This document shows, in pieces, positions 1 through 31,500 of a stretch of DNA of 64,000 bases. The stretch is from Pagrus major (taxonomy: Eukaryota > Chordata > Actinopteri > Spariformes > Sparidae): contig NC_133221.1 of the NCBI RefSeq assembly GCF_040436345.1, positions 97,001-161,000 on the forward strand, given 5' to 3'. The notes below the pieces were generated by a model, which did not search any database, was not told where the DNA came from, and saw only the letters and a list, made by a program, of their open reading frames with translations. The position numbers and the translations under genes were made by a program. The first letter of the stretch is position 1. The number at the start of each line of letters is the position of its first letter.

Positions 1-149
1 GGGTGAGGCTGTAAATCTTATCTTATTTTTTTAGCACGTGTCAAGTAAAATGCCCTGTAACATGTTTCACAAATTACAAATTGGGAATTTGACTTGGCTA
101 CAGCTCGAAAAAACATTTCAGTCAAAAGATTTTTTTTTGCTTTAATCCA

Positions 150-1110
150 TATCGACAGTATGTTTACAGTGTGTTTACAGTATAACGACAGTATGTTTAC
201 AGTATATCGACAGTGTGTTTACAGTATGTTTACAGTATAACGACAGTATGTTCACAGTATGTTTACAGTATAACGACAGTATGTTTACAGTATATCGACA
301 GTATATCGACAGTATGTTTACAGTATAAGGACAGAATGTTTACAGTATATCAACAGTATGTTTACAGTATAACAACAGTATGTTTACAGCATAACGACAG
401 TATGTTTACAGTATATCGACAGTATGTTTACAGTATAAGGACAATGTTTACAGTATATCGACAGAATGTTTACAGTATATATCGACAGTATGTTTACAGT
501 ATATCGACAGTATGTTTACAGCATAACGACAGTATGTTTACAGTATATCGACAGTATGTTTACAGTATATCAACAGTATATCGACAGTATGTTTACAGTA
601 TAATGACAGTATGTTTACAGTATAATGACAGTATGTTTACAGTATATCAACAGTATATCGACAGTATGTTTACAGTATAATGACAGTATGTTTACAGTAT
701 AATGACAGTATGTTTACAGTATAATGACAGTATGTTAACAGTATATCGACAGTATGTTTACAGTATAACGACAGTATGTTTACAGTATATCGACAGTATA
801 ATGACAGTATGTTTACAGTATATCGACAGTTTGTTTACAGTATGTTTACAGTATAACGACAGTATGTTTACAGTATATCAACAGTATGTTTACAGTATAC
901 GACAGTATGTTTACAGTATATCGACAGTATAATGACCGTATGTTTACAGTATATCGACAGTTTGTTTACAGTATGTTTACAGTATGTTTACAGTATAACG
1001 ACAGTATGTTTACAGTATATCGACAGTATGTTTGCAGTTTATCGACAGTATGTTTACAGTATGTTTACAGTTTATCAACAGTATGTTTACAGTATGTTTA
1101 CAGTATAGTA
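150..1110. repeat. AT-rich minisatellite (ACAGTATGTTTACAGTATAT-like)
   Basis: About 950 bp of imperfect 16-22 bp units built from ACAGTATGTTTACAG alternating with TATATCGACAG or TATAACGACAG. Units vary in order, so the array is degenerate rather than homogenised. Reading frames through it are repeat artefacts rich in VYS/TVCLQ and are not genes. Confidence 0.9.
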
Positions 1111-1373
1111 AAGGTGAATGGGATGAGTCCACAGAATGTCTGTCGTCACACTGATGACAGATCGATCATAACGTCTTCGGGTGATAAACATCTTTGTGGG
1201 ATTTTGATGTTTTCAAAGACGTAAACTTGCTCTGACCTTGGCTTCAAAATTGTCTGAATGAATGAAGAAATAAACGCAGACGAGAGCTCCGACAGACTGC
1301 AGCAGCTGAGGTAAGTTCAGTGCTCTCCTCCCGTCAGTAAACTGCTCCGGATCAGAACCTCCTCTGACTCCAG

Positions 1374-2839
1374 GGCCCAGTATTTCAAAACTTGTAATCT
1401 GGATCAGAGTAATCCGGATAATGAAATCCTCCTTTTCTCAGTCATGGATCACGGTGATCCTGCTGACTTTATCTGAGTATCTAAAAACACTGGCAGGGTG
1501 GATCGCCGTGATCCCGACCTGGCCGGATACGGATTTCCAAATCTCAAGTCTCCGCCTCCGGGATCTGAAACATGGCGGACTACTTCACGAAAGGAGAAGC
1601 TGAGAGCGCGACTTTTACGTCAAAAGTGTAAGTTTACTCATACACCTTCTACTTTCAGAGCCACTCTCAGCCATGAACTACTCAGCTACAACAGGGCGAG
1701 TGCTGGAAATCCTTGGAAATGCTTTAATTGTATTGATACATTTAAGGTTTTCAAGTAATTGGAGTTTGAATAAAGTGCTTGAAACTGCTCAAAATTGTAA
1801 TAGCATTACTTTCATGGTATATACCTTGGTCAGTGACACAATTAGAAACATTTTTTCATCCTAATTTCTCTCCCGTATATAGAAGCTCTCACTTAACATA
1901 ATTATGGTCATTTATAAAAGGATCTGATTTGATGAAGTAAAATAATCAGTGTGTACACAAACACTTACTGAAATACATTGCTGCATGTTTTAAAATCCCA
2001 TTCAAGCTATATCCAAACATTTTGAAAGTGCATTATTAGAGACGGAGACGGAAGAGGCAGGCTGGTGATGAGGATGCCTATGAAAAGCTCCTCAAAATGG
2101 AGACCGAGAGGGCGGTCAAACAAATTGAACTGGCCAACGAACAAATAAAGCTGATGCTGCTTCAGCAAAGAAAAAACGGAACTGAAAATAAAGCTATTGG
2201 AGAAACAGCTCACTTCTGACCTCTGAGATGGGTTCGGTCCTGTTTTAGTCAGTGGCCACATTATTTGAAATGTCTTTGTTTTGTTGGAATTAAACTTTCT
2301 TTGGATCCTGCATTCCTGTTGTCTTTCTCTGATGTTTTGGTACATGCAAGTTACAATGTTCGGTGAACTAGAATTTGAGAAATAGGTCTGTAATTGTTAC
2401 TTTTATTTACAGCAGTTTCAGAAAGTGTGGTCAAAAATATTTTACTATGCTTTAAATTTCTTAGTTACTTTAATTATTTGTTAAAAGTAAAACACTAACA
2501 CTTTAGATAAAGTGTAATGAACATCTTAAGTAACAATATCTAGGAGAAGTGGAGCTGAGACTTTGTCAACCCAAGTCAAATCCACCTCTAAGGTGGGATT
2601 CAAGTGATCCTGAAATTTTGGTATCAAGTTGATCCAGATATCTGCCTTGCGTTTTGAAATACCCAAATCCAGCCTTTTGTCTGGATTCAAGGGAGGATTG
2701 GATTACCAGAGCTGAATCCTGATCTTCAGGATCAGGATTCTCTGGATCTGTGTTGAAATACCCAGTTTTCAGATCAGATCTAGATTTAATCCAATCCGAC
2801 CAGGATGATCCTGTCAGATCACTTTTGAAATACTGGGCC
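1374..2839 (+). mobile_element. PIF/Harbinger-like DNA transposon, internally deleted
   Basis: Near-perfect terminal inverted repeats (GGCCCAGTATTTCAAAA at 1374 and its reverse complement ending at 2839) are flanked by CAG on both sides, a 3-bp target duplication as expected for Harbinger elements. Inside, on the + strand, an ATG exon at 1572-1627 starts MADYFTKGEAES and ends at a GTAAGT donor. A second open segment at 2037-2220 follows a TTAG acceptor and encodes a basic then coiled-coil-like tail (KLLKMETERAVKQIELANEQ). This fits the Myb/SANT-like accessory protein of Harbinger elements. No transposase catalytic region is present, so the copy is non-autonomous. Family assignment is inference from TIR, TSD length and the ORF tail. 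Confidence 0.65.
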
Positions 2840-2842
2840 CAG

Positions 2843-3390
2843 GTGTTTACTCTAACCCCAACCCTCTGCACCGACTCTCTCCTCCAGAGATGGAGGATCT
2901 GAGCAATAGCTTTGTTTCTATGCAAACACTAACAAACAACATCTCCCATCATACATTTCAACTGACCTGACCACTGTCACCTTTTGACCTGTTAACTGAT
3001 CACTGTCACCTTGGAGACTGACTAGCTGCTGCTCTCACGGCAACAGATGTTCTCTACACGACGGGTGTGTGTGTGAGAGAGAGAGGATCAAAGTGAATTT
3101 GAGCATCAAGAGGAAAACACTGAACACCTGTCTGACACCTCGACAGGTAGACAGACAGACAGGTAGACACAATGGCCAGCAGACGTCACTAAACAAACGA
3201 TGATCAGAGATGTTCTCTGACAGTGATGATCCACTCTGAGTGAATTTTAAGAACCGAAGTGACAGCGATGAGTCCCCCCCCCCCCCCCCCTCCCCCTCTC
3301 TCTCTCACACACACACACACGTTTATGTGAGTGTTTTAATTAAACAGAGAGAGACAGGCAGCTGTAGTCCTCCGCTGATTGGAGGAGCAG
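2843..3390. other. grm6 upstream flank with microsatellites
   Basis: No gene is seen. The stretch holds GACA-type repeats near 3140, a poly-C run at about 3271-3290 followed by (CA)n at 3306-3321, and grades into the GC-richer grm6 5' UTR exon. Confidence 0.6.
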
Positions 3391-3399
3391 CTGGAGGTG

Positions 3400-3511
3400 A
3401 AGCGGAGTTTCACGTCTGACCGACTCACAGCAGAGAGCAGACCGGCGGAGGAGCGGAGCTGAACGGCTTCAGGACTCGCATCAGACCGGGACGAGACGGG
3501 ATCCCGCTCCG
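3400..3511 (+). other. grm6: grm6 5' UTR exon (start approximate)
   Basis: A GC-rich stretch ends in a good splice donor (CCG|GTAAGT, donor at 3512) and has no in-frame link to the receptor. It fits a leader exon spliced to the acceptor before 4685. The transcription start cannot be fixed from sequence. Confidence 0.5.
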
Positions 3512-3542
3512 GTAAGTTCTTTGAATTAATTAAACATCCGTG

Positions 3543-3695
3543 AATGAAACCAGTTCAAACGGCGAGTTTATCCCAACAGAACCGATGAACGAAACCAGTT
3601 CCAACAGCGAGTTTATCCCAACAGAACCGATGAACGAAACCAGTTCCAACAGCGAGTTTATCCCAACAGAACCGATGAATGAAGCCAGTTTGTGG
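3543..3695. repeat. 45-bp unit repeated three times in grm6 leader intron
   Basis: Three near-identical 45-bp units containing GAAACCAGTTCCAACAGCGA begin about 30 bp after the leader-exon donor. The unit is a multiple of three and therefore reads open, but nothing indicates coding use. Confidence 0.85.
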
Positions 3696-4020
3696 TGCCA
3701 GAGAGATGAGAGTCATATAAATCATTTGTCACTGAATCGTTTATTTTTAAGATGTTTTTCAACCAAACAATCGATTGTTTAAGAGAAGAAATCATCTGCA
3801 GATAATCAATAATGAAAATAATGACCACAGTTTACTTTTGATATTTTTACTCTATGTTGAACATTTTTTCTTCATGTTGAACTTTTAAAGTTTGTGAGGA
3901 GACGATTCTCTGATCTGACGCTACGAACATCTTTATTCATGTTTTAATATAGGCTATGTAATATGTTTATATTATATTTAATATAAATATATTTATATTA
4001 TAATATTTAATATTGGACCC

Positions 4021-4427
4021 TAGAGAGTGAGACAGTTTCTTCAGCAGGGAGACAGTTTCTGCAGAGAGTGAGACAGTTTCTGCAGAAAGTGAGACAGTTT
4101 CTGCAGCAGGGAGACAGTTTCTACAGCAGTGAGACAGTTTCTGCAGAAAGTGAGACAGTTTCTGCAGAAGTGAGACAGTTTCTGCAGCAGTGAGACAGTT
4201 TCTGCGGCAGTGAGACAGTTTCTGCAGCAAGGAGACAGTTTCTGCAGAAAGTGAGACAGTTTCTGCAGCAGGGAGACAGTTTCTACAGCAGTGAGACAGT
4301 TTCTGCAGAAAGTGAGACAGTTTCTGCAGAAGTGAGACAGTTTCTGCGGCAGTGAGACAGTTTCTGCGGCAGTGAGACAGTTTCTGCAGCAGTGAGACAG
4401 TTTCTGCAGAAAGTGAGACAGTTTCAA
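4021..4427. repeat. 19-21 bp minisatellite (GAGACAGTTTCTGCAGCAGT)
   Basis: About 20 copies of a GAGACAGTTTCTGCAG(C/A)AGT-type unit in the intron before the first coding exon of grm6. A (TTGA)n run at about 4637-4670 follows, just before the acceptor at 4684. Confidence 0.9.
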
Positions 4428-4638
4428 TTGATGATCAGGTGGTTTGATCAGGTGACCTGAGATCAATGATGTCAGCTCTTGTCAGGACAATCATTCAGTA
4501 TTGATCAGTAGAAATGTGACAACATGAAATATGAGTCTGTTTTTCTGCTGGAGCCAATCAACTGCTGTCTGACATGTGATGTCATTGACTGTCACCTGAT
4601 TCACCAAAATCAAACTCTCCACTGATTGACCGATTGAC

Positions 4639-4671
<33 letters not shown>

Positions 4672-4698
4672 TCTCTCTCTTCAGGTGTCCACAGCAGA

Positions 4699-4716
4699 AT
4701 GAACAGTTTCCCTTGA
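4699..4716 (+). promoter_or_regulatory. Short upstream ORF (5 codons) in grm6 leader
   Basis: ATG at 4699 opens a five-codon ORF (MNSFP, stop TGA at 4714-4716) in the same exon as the receptor start and 13 bp upstream of it. It lies after the acceptor CAG at 4682-4684, so it would be in the mature leader. A translational effect is inferred only. Confidence 0.55.
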
Positions 4717-4729
4717 ACGTCACCTCAGT

Positions 4730-23520
<18,791 letters not shown>

Positions 23521-23584
23521 CACTGCAGTAAAATTACAAATTACAGGTACTGAAACTTACAGACACACAGTTAAACACACTGCA

Positions 23585-23790
23585 GTTACACTTTTAGCCT
23601 GTTATCATCTTCAGCCTGTCATCATCTTCATCCTGTCATCATCTTCAGCCTGTCATCATCTTCATCCTGTCATCATCTTCAGCATGTCATCATCTTCAGT
23701 CTGTCATCATCTTCAGCCTGTCGTCATCTTCAGCCTGTCATCATCTTCAGCCTGTCATCATCTTCAGCCTGTCATCATCTTCAGCCTGTA
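23585..23790. repeat. 17-bp minisatellite in grm6 3' UTR
   Basis: About 12 copies of GCCTGTCATCATCTTCA starting 65 bp after the stop codon, so probably transcribed. Confidence 0.88.
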
Positions 23791-26667
23791 AACAGGGTTG
23801 GAACAGCAGGAGGATGAAATCTGAAGTCATCACAGTTTCGTGCTTTTTTTTAGCTCAGTGTGATGATGACACGGGGCGGAGCTTTCTCCGTATATGGTCA
23901 GTGGGTGGAGCTCAGTGGTGCTGAGCAGGATGGAGATGATTCCTGACGGGTGGAAGATATTTCTGGAGGAGCTGCTGAATATTTCAGCTGCGTGTTAAAG
24001 ATTCATGTTAACAGCTCAGCTGCTGTGTACTCTGGAGCAAGGCACTAACATGGCAGGTGACAGTTCAACTCCCTGCAGAAGGAAAGAAACTTTATTTCTT
24101 CTGCTGCTGTTTCCTCTGTGTGAACACGCCACCTCACTCCTCAACCACATCAGAGTGTGAATGGTTTCCAATATCCTGTCTGATCAATACAGTCTGTCAG
24201 CCAATCAGATCTCATCTCTGAGAAAGGAAATGGTCGTCAGAGGAAACAGCTGATTGTGTGAGATTTAACAGACGGGGTCGTAGAACAGTGATGTTAACCA
24301 GAAACAACAGTGAAAGATTGCTGACAGTTAACATATTTAATCAATCAATAATCAATTATTAAGACGTCTTTATGATGATGGCAGACAAACAGATAAACCC
24401 TTTTTACTGAACTCACTGAGAGTCCTGATCAGTTTCACTGATACTCAATGATCAATACTTAATGATCTATCGGGGCAGTTTGTGATCAATAATGAGGACC
24501 TGACCCCTCACTGATGTCTTTATTCTCACCTCTCAGGCAGCTGCTGACCAATCCCTGTCCAGAGCCTGATGACATCATCTTCATGAAGATCACCTGCCAG
24601 ACTACCCCCCCAAACACACACACACACACACACTGACTAACAACACATTCATGTGTGTCAGGTCATTTCAAAATAAGACTATCCACAGGGCTTTGTTGTG
24701 AAAATCAGGGTTTCTGAGGTTCAGACAGGAAGTCCTCAGCAGAAAGTGTTAGTTGTCCTCGTGGTGCATTCAGGTGAAGCTCAGACATTCAGACGATGAA
24801 TCTGAGTCGTTCTGTTTTAAACATGTTCAGCATTTTTGTTTCTGTGACATCACAGTTTTAGTTTCATTATGAAGAACAGACATTTTACAGTGTGCAGCAC
24901 CTGTCCTCAGAACACCTCACCTGTAACACCAACATAGATGTTTGTGACGGCGAGGGAACCCACACCGACTCATGGAGAACATGCAAATTGACGAATCCAA
25001 CCAGCAGCACAGTTTAATATTCCAATCAAGCATCAGCTGATTGGTCTTTTGTTAGTTATTGATCAGATTTGACTGGTTTTGCTAAACTGAGGACTTCCTG
25101 TTTTAAACTGGTCAGAAGACACTCAGACTCACCTGAAGGACTCACCTGTTCATCCTGAGCTTTTTCATCAGTTCACCCTCAGAGCCTGTTGAACACCTGT
25201 CTGTCTGACTGTCCACCTATCTGTCTGTCTGTCTGACTGTCCACCTGTCTGTCTGTCTGTCTGACTGTCCACCTGTCTGTCTGTCAGCCGTCTTCCTGCT
25301 CTGGACCTCGTCCTGTGTTCAGATACAGTTTTTTTACTTCCTGTGACTGCAGCTGCTCGTCTTTAATTTATTTATTGGTTGGCTCATGTTGAAGCGTCGT
25401 CTCTTGTCTTCGTCTCTTCAGTCTCGTTCAGACACAAATTAATATTTCAGACACGAGGTGATAAAATATTCGTTTGCAGCTGCTTCAGGATCAGTTTGTG
25501 TTTCTGACTGATGCTGCAACTGTTTCAGATTTTATTCAACACTCACGTGTTAATGGATCGGATCCATCTTAAATAATAGTAATAATATTAATAATTTTAT
25601 ATACTGCATATATTAAAGATAAAATATTCATGTATTTCAACATGCAGCCAGTCGGGGGATATTAGTCCATCAGACGTTTGTCCAATCAAGTTTCATTCTT
25701 TCAGTCATGTGATCCAAACCTCTACAGGAAGAAATGTCAAAGCATAAACTGGTTTCAAAGTAAAGTTTTATGAATTATGTGGTTTTTAAGACAGATTCAG
25801 ATTCTGCAATATCTTCAATCCAAATCAATAACTTTGAGCACTCCTCTCCTGTGTGGCTGTTTAGAAAACATCGGGTGACTTTGACTTCATTTGTTTCTTA
25901 CACAAACTGATCCAGTTCAATTTGACAAAGTCTCAGTCTCATCAGGTCCATTCAGTAGCTGTTCTGGAGCTTTTGCTCACGACACACAATGTTCTAATGA
26001 TTCTGTGACTGTTTACTTTCAGTCTGAAATGTTGTTAAAGTCAGCTGCTGGATGATTGTTCTGTCTTCTGTTTCCAACGATCAAAAATCAACTTTTATCT
26101 CATCTTTTTTTTATTTTCTGTGTCAGGTTCAGAAAATAAACTCTTCCTAAAATAAAAAACCTGAAACTTCCTCAACCTCACTGAGAACAAACAGTGTCTG
26201 ATAATAAATGAGTAGAAGAACCAGTGTCTGATATTAAATCAGTAGAACGCCATGTGGAGGCACCCTCCTAGGACCCGTCAGGGGTCAGGGGTCAGGGGTT
26301 AGGATAAACACCAGTGTTTCCAACCTTTCCAACCTATTAATGAGATCAATAAATGGAGATCAATAATATTTATGGTTATCTTTTTACTCCTGTGATAATC
26401 CATTGAAATGACTTAATTAAACCCAATAATTGATCCATTGATCAATATATTGATCACGTGTTTGGTAGATCAGTAATGGATTTATCAAATGTTTCAAATT
26501 AAGTTAATTAAAGGAAAAGTCCACATACTTTATATGCTGTATATATGTTTAATGTATCTATTGTGTATTTATACTTCTGATGTGAGTCTTTGATTCTGCT
26601 CTGAGAATAAGAAACTGTTTATATTAAAAACTGATGGATGTTTCATTAAACTTTCTTCATACTGTGT
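23791..26667. other. grm6 3' flank / intergenic
   Basis: No gene recognised. (CA)n lies near 24613-24634 and TGTC-type repeats at 25195-25285. AATAAA signals at 26135 and 26151 could end a long grm6 3' UTR, but the distance makes this uncertain. Confidence 0.4.
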
Positions 26668-26872
26668 ATACAACATAAATACAACACATATACAATATAA
26701 ATACAACACATATACAACATAAATACAACACATATACAACATAAATACAACACATATACAATATAAATACAACACATATACAATATAAATACAACACACA
26801 ACATAAATACAACACACAACATAAATACAACACATACAACACATATACAACATATGTACAACATACAACATA
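26668..26872. repeat. AT-rich minisatellite (CACATATACAACATAAATACAA)
   Basis: Alternating ACACATATACAA and CATAAATACAA blocks. Minus-strand open frames here (CCICVVFML) are artefacts. Confidence 0.9.
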
Positions 26873-28164
26873 AATAAAACTGAACTGAAAAATGAATCAA
26901 TGACTGAAATCAGATTATTGATTTTTTCTACTAACTTTGATTGATTTAATCATTAATCCTACAAACAGGAGACTTTGTGATCAGATGGAGGGGAAATAAT
27001 CAATAACCACAGCCTTGATATATTGATTACTATATCACTGTAAGATCAGTAACAATTGACTTAAGGTCAGTTTGATCTATTGATCAGCTTCAGTCGCCTT
27101 CTGACATCACTGTGATGAACCAGCAGTATGATTGAACAGTCGGTTTCTGCCCCCTGCAGGCACACAACAGGAAGTACACAGACCATAAACACTGATCACT
27201 TCAACTTCAGTCAGAGAAAACGTGAGAGCAAAAACAGATTCTGACTTCTCCTTCTTTTAATTGTTATTCATGTATTTCAAAACCATCTGAACCAACAAAT
27301 CATCATTAAGTCACAGACTGACCTGGTTAGTTACCTGGTTGCTATAGTTACCTGGTTAGTGAGTTCCCACCTGTACCATGAAGCAGGTTCAACACATCCA
27401 GACGTTGTTTGTGTCAGTCGGCTCAACAAAACTTCAGACTGCAGTCAGAGTTTATCGATCAGCTGTTTGTTCACATGACAACACGTTTGATACCTCTTCT
27501 GCACAAAACAACTTGTGATGAAGAACATGAACAAAATCATCACTGTGCTGCAAATAGTTGAGGAACACTGCAGAAAATGATGAATGATGTAACCTGATCA
27601 GTGTGTATATTTATCCGACGCAATTTTCTGATCGGTGTTCTATTAGCTGTAATGCAGCAGCAGTGTGAGTCAGGACAAACATAAAAACACCCAGAGTGGA
27701 GACATGATGTTTGAAGGAACCAAACCACATTTTATGTTCGAAAGCTGATCATTAACACAGCTGCTGATCGATAATATAGCTGCTGATCAATAACAGATTC
27801 AGCTGGTTGAACAAACAGTCCGAGCTGCTTCGTTTCATCTCATTAATGTAAAGCTTTCATATATAGAACCGGTCCTGTCAGCTCACTGTGGATCCATCAG
27901 CACTACGGATTGGAGAGAATAGATTTCAAAGCAGCTGATGAGTGAAGCTGAAGCTGAAACTGAACATCACCTGGAGCAGGTGAGGTCTTCAGCATCCGTT
28001 ACCATGGTGATGTAACCAGTTTGAGAGAGAGAGAGAGAGAGAGACCCCACTGACACACTGATCTCTCTGTACTACAGCCCTGTGTCCGTCAGCCCAGTTT
28101 AAATAAAGTTTATTATTATTATTATTGTAAACATGTTTTATCAGACTGCTTCTTCCGGTCATCT
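26873..28164. other. Intergenic region upstream of tsr2
   Basis: No gene seen. (GA)n at about 28025-28043 and a short ATT run at about 28112-28126 precede the tsr2-proximal array. Confidence 0.6.
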
Positions 28165-28165
28165 G

Positions 28166-28463
28166 CTCCTGCCTGATCTGACTCGACTGTTCCTGCCTGA
28201 TCTGACTCGACTGTTCCTGCCTGATCTGACTCGACTGCTCCTGTCTGATCTGACTCGACTGTTCCTGCCTGAGCTGACTCGACTGTTCCTGCCTGATCTG
28301 ACTCGACTGTTCCTGCCTGAGCTGACTCGACTGTTCCTGCCTGATCTGACTCGACTGTTCCTGCCTGAGCTGACTCGACTGTTCCTGCCTGATCTGACTC
28401 GACTGTTCCTGCCTGATCTGACTCGACTGTTCCTGCCTGAGCTGACTCGACTGTTCCTGTCTG
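28166..28463 (+). repeat. 24-bp minisatellite abutting the tsr2 start codon
   Basis: About 12 units of CTGATCTGACTCGACTGTTC plus CTGC end 12 bp before the tsr2 ATG. A frame opened by ATG at 28133 runs through the array (LPDLTRLF repeats) and is in frame with the tsr2 ATG at 28475, with no stop between. Confidence 0.95.
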
Positions 28464-28474
28464 AAAGATCCAAC

Positions 28475-28552
28475 ATGGCGGCGTCCGCAGCTTCACGTGA
28501 GCTCTTCACGGACGGAGTCAGAGCGGTTCTGCACACCTGGCCTGTTCTACAG
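28475..28552 (+). CDS. tsr2: tsr2 coding exon 1
   Basis: 26 codons, [20 protein letters not shown] then TWPVLQ. Donor ACAG|GTAAAT, phase 0. Confidence 0.9.
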
Positions 28553-31500
28553 GTAAATACACTGACAGTCAGGTAACACATTGACAGACTCACTGCGGAG
28601 CAGACGGAATTATGCTACCGGGCTAAGGCTGATAGGCTAACGCTGACAGGCTAACGCTAACAGGCTAACGCTGACAGGCTAACGCTGACAGGCTAACGCT
28701 GACAGGCTAACGCTGACAGGCTAACGCTGACAGGCTAACGCTGACAGGCTAACGCTAACAGGCTAACGCTGACAGGCTAACGCTGACAGGCTAACGCTGA
28801 CAGGCTAACGCTAACAGGCTAACGCTATCACCCGCTGGGTGTCACCGGAGCGAATGTCTGTCGAATATCCGACTTTAAACTAACGTCACCGCGGTGCTAA
28901 GTCGAACACGCTACCGATCCGGAGCCGAACCCACCCAGCACTGAGGTCACTGAGGTCACCGAGGTCTGGACCAAATACACATCATAAAAGTTGTCCAATA
29001 ATTACCTAAACATAATGAACATAATTCTACTTGAAAGATGCAAAAATATTGTACCGCGCTAAGATAAACCGATGTTATCATCTGACCAGCGGCACCAGAA
29101 TAACGGTGGTTTATTAGCCTCCGGACTGCTGCGGTCCGTGAAACAAAGTATTACTTTGTCACCTCTGTCAGCTGGCGATGGGGGGCGCTGCAAGAAGCGA
29201 AACAACCATGAAACTACAGGCAAGAACGAAAGAGAAGAAACTAACAGCTCAGTACCAGTGATGTCATCAATCCGGACGGAGACACCAGAGTGTGTAAGTC
29301 ATCCCTCCAACCAGACTGATGAACTGTGAAAATCAAAGTGGATGTATGTTAGGAGGTAGCCGACCCACCGGCAGAGTTTACGCTAGACTTTTGTGACGGT
29401 CCAAATGTCCGCAAATCTTTCAGAACCATGGCTGGTGTCACGTTAGACTCAAACAAAGTTTCTTAAAATTGACTCACCAATAACAGGCGGTGGGCCGAAC
29501 GCGTTCTGTATGTATGATATGAAATCTAAGAAAAACTGTTGACAGCCTGGTTTGATCAAATATTTTGGTAAATGTATATTTTAATCAGTCAGTGGGCATG
29601 CCCCTGGGCCCCTGGGCCCCTGGGCCCCCGGACCCCTGGGCCCCTGGGCCCCCGGACCCCTGGGCCCCCGGACCCCTGGGCCCCTGGGCCCCCGGACCCC
29701 CACAAAATTTCTAGTACCCTCTACTACATGGCAAATTTGAATTTTGGACCTCAGTATTTCTAAAATCCTGCATACGGCCCTGCCGGAGCCTCTGAGGTCC
29801 GGAGCCTCTGAGGTCCGGCTCCAAACCCCCGCACACAGAGGAACGTAGACGCCACAGTGGCTGTGTTGGCCCGTTGCCCGGTACATTAGCGCGTCCGCCA
29901 TATTGGATGTGGCAGGTCTGACCTGCTAACAAGTGGACATGAAAACTGAATAAAAAACACAAATGTTTACATTTAACTGGTTTTAATGAATCGTTTTTAT
30001 CTTCAGTGATTTATATTCATTTAAGTTCTAATGACATCATTATGACATCATCACTGAGACAAAAAATGAACGAAGTCTGCAAATCAAAGTTCTGAGACTC
30101 TGCAGCTGGCAGTGAAGAGAGAAACTCCATGACAGACAAATATACTTATTATATTTTATACAAGAACAGTTTATGTAAATAAAAAGTAAACCTGCAGGAA
30201 GCTTCTATTATAAATATAAATGTGAGCTGTAATAACACATGATGACGCTGATCATACAAACTGACCTACATCATATAGAGTTTCTCTCAGATCAGCTGGA
30301 AGTCTCTGAACTATTGATGAAGCTTGGTGTGTTTAACTTCAGTTACCGTGGTGATGTAACGAGCTCAGAACAACACAGACATCAGGTGAAGTTATTAAAA
30401 GAGTTTCTACACTCATTGTACATTCTGTTCATTGTTATTAAAACACCTTGTTATTTTATTAATAATCAAATCAACTCTTTGATAAAATAAACAGAAGCTT
30501 CAACTTTTTGTTCTATTGTGTAAAATCTTCATATTCAAAGTAACTAAAGCTGATTAATGTAATGGAGTAAAAATTACAATAATTCTCTCTGAAACGTATC
30601 AAGTGGAAGTTTGAAGTAGCATCAAATAGAAATACTACAATACAGATGTTATACTAAAGTACAGATGTTATACTACAGTACAGATGTTATACTACAGATG
30701 TTATACTGCAGTACAGATGTTATACTACAGTACAGATGTTATACTACAGTACAGATGTTATACTACAGATGTTATACTGCAGTACAGATGTTATACTACA
30801 GTACAGATGTTATACTGCAGTACAGATGTTATACTACAGATGTTATACTGCAGTACAGATGTTATACTACAGTACAGATGTTATCCTACAGATGTTATAC
30901 TAAGTACAGATGTTATCCTACAGATGTTATACTAAGTACAGATGTTATACTACAGTACTCCTCTGTGTGCCACCTACTGAACTGAACGACCCATTTGGAG
31001 ATAGCGGGAGAAAGATGGTGGAAGACTCAGAGTTACTAAAGTTTTATGTGTTTGACGTTATAAAGACGTCCGTCATCTTGAACTGGACAGGAACGTTAAC
31101 GTCGGCTTGACAAAGTGTGCGATAAGTTTGTGTAACATTCGTTAAGTGTAATAACTTTATGACGGTTTGTTTCACTGTTTAATGTCAACATGTGGACAGG
31201 TGAGATTAACTGTCACTTAAAATGAGCCCACCTGTGTGAACTGATGTCCCGGTGCCAAGTATTAAAAAGTCACATTAGATTTTTGTCCTCGTGTGTCTTT
31301 AAGGTCTGACTGAGATTTCAGTCCAACTATTAGTTGAACGTCTGTGTTGAGCTCAGTCTTATTTTAACTGTTGACTTAATGAACAATGTCATTGATTGTA
31401 TCCAACTTCAGAGGAAGATAAAAGCATGTGGACATGATCCGTCTGTTAAATCAGAGGTCAGTGTAAATGTTTAAAACTCTTTGTTTTACTATTTTTATAT

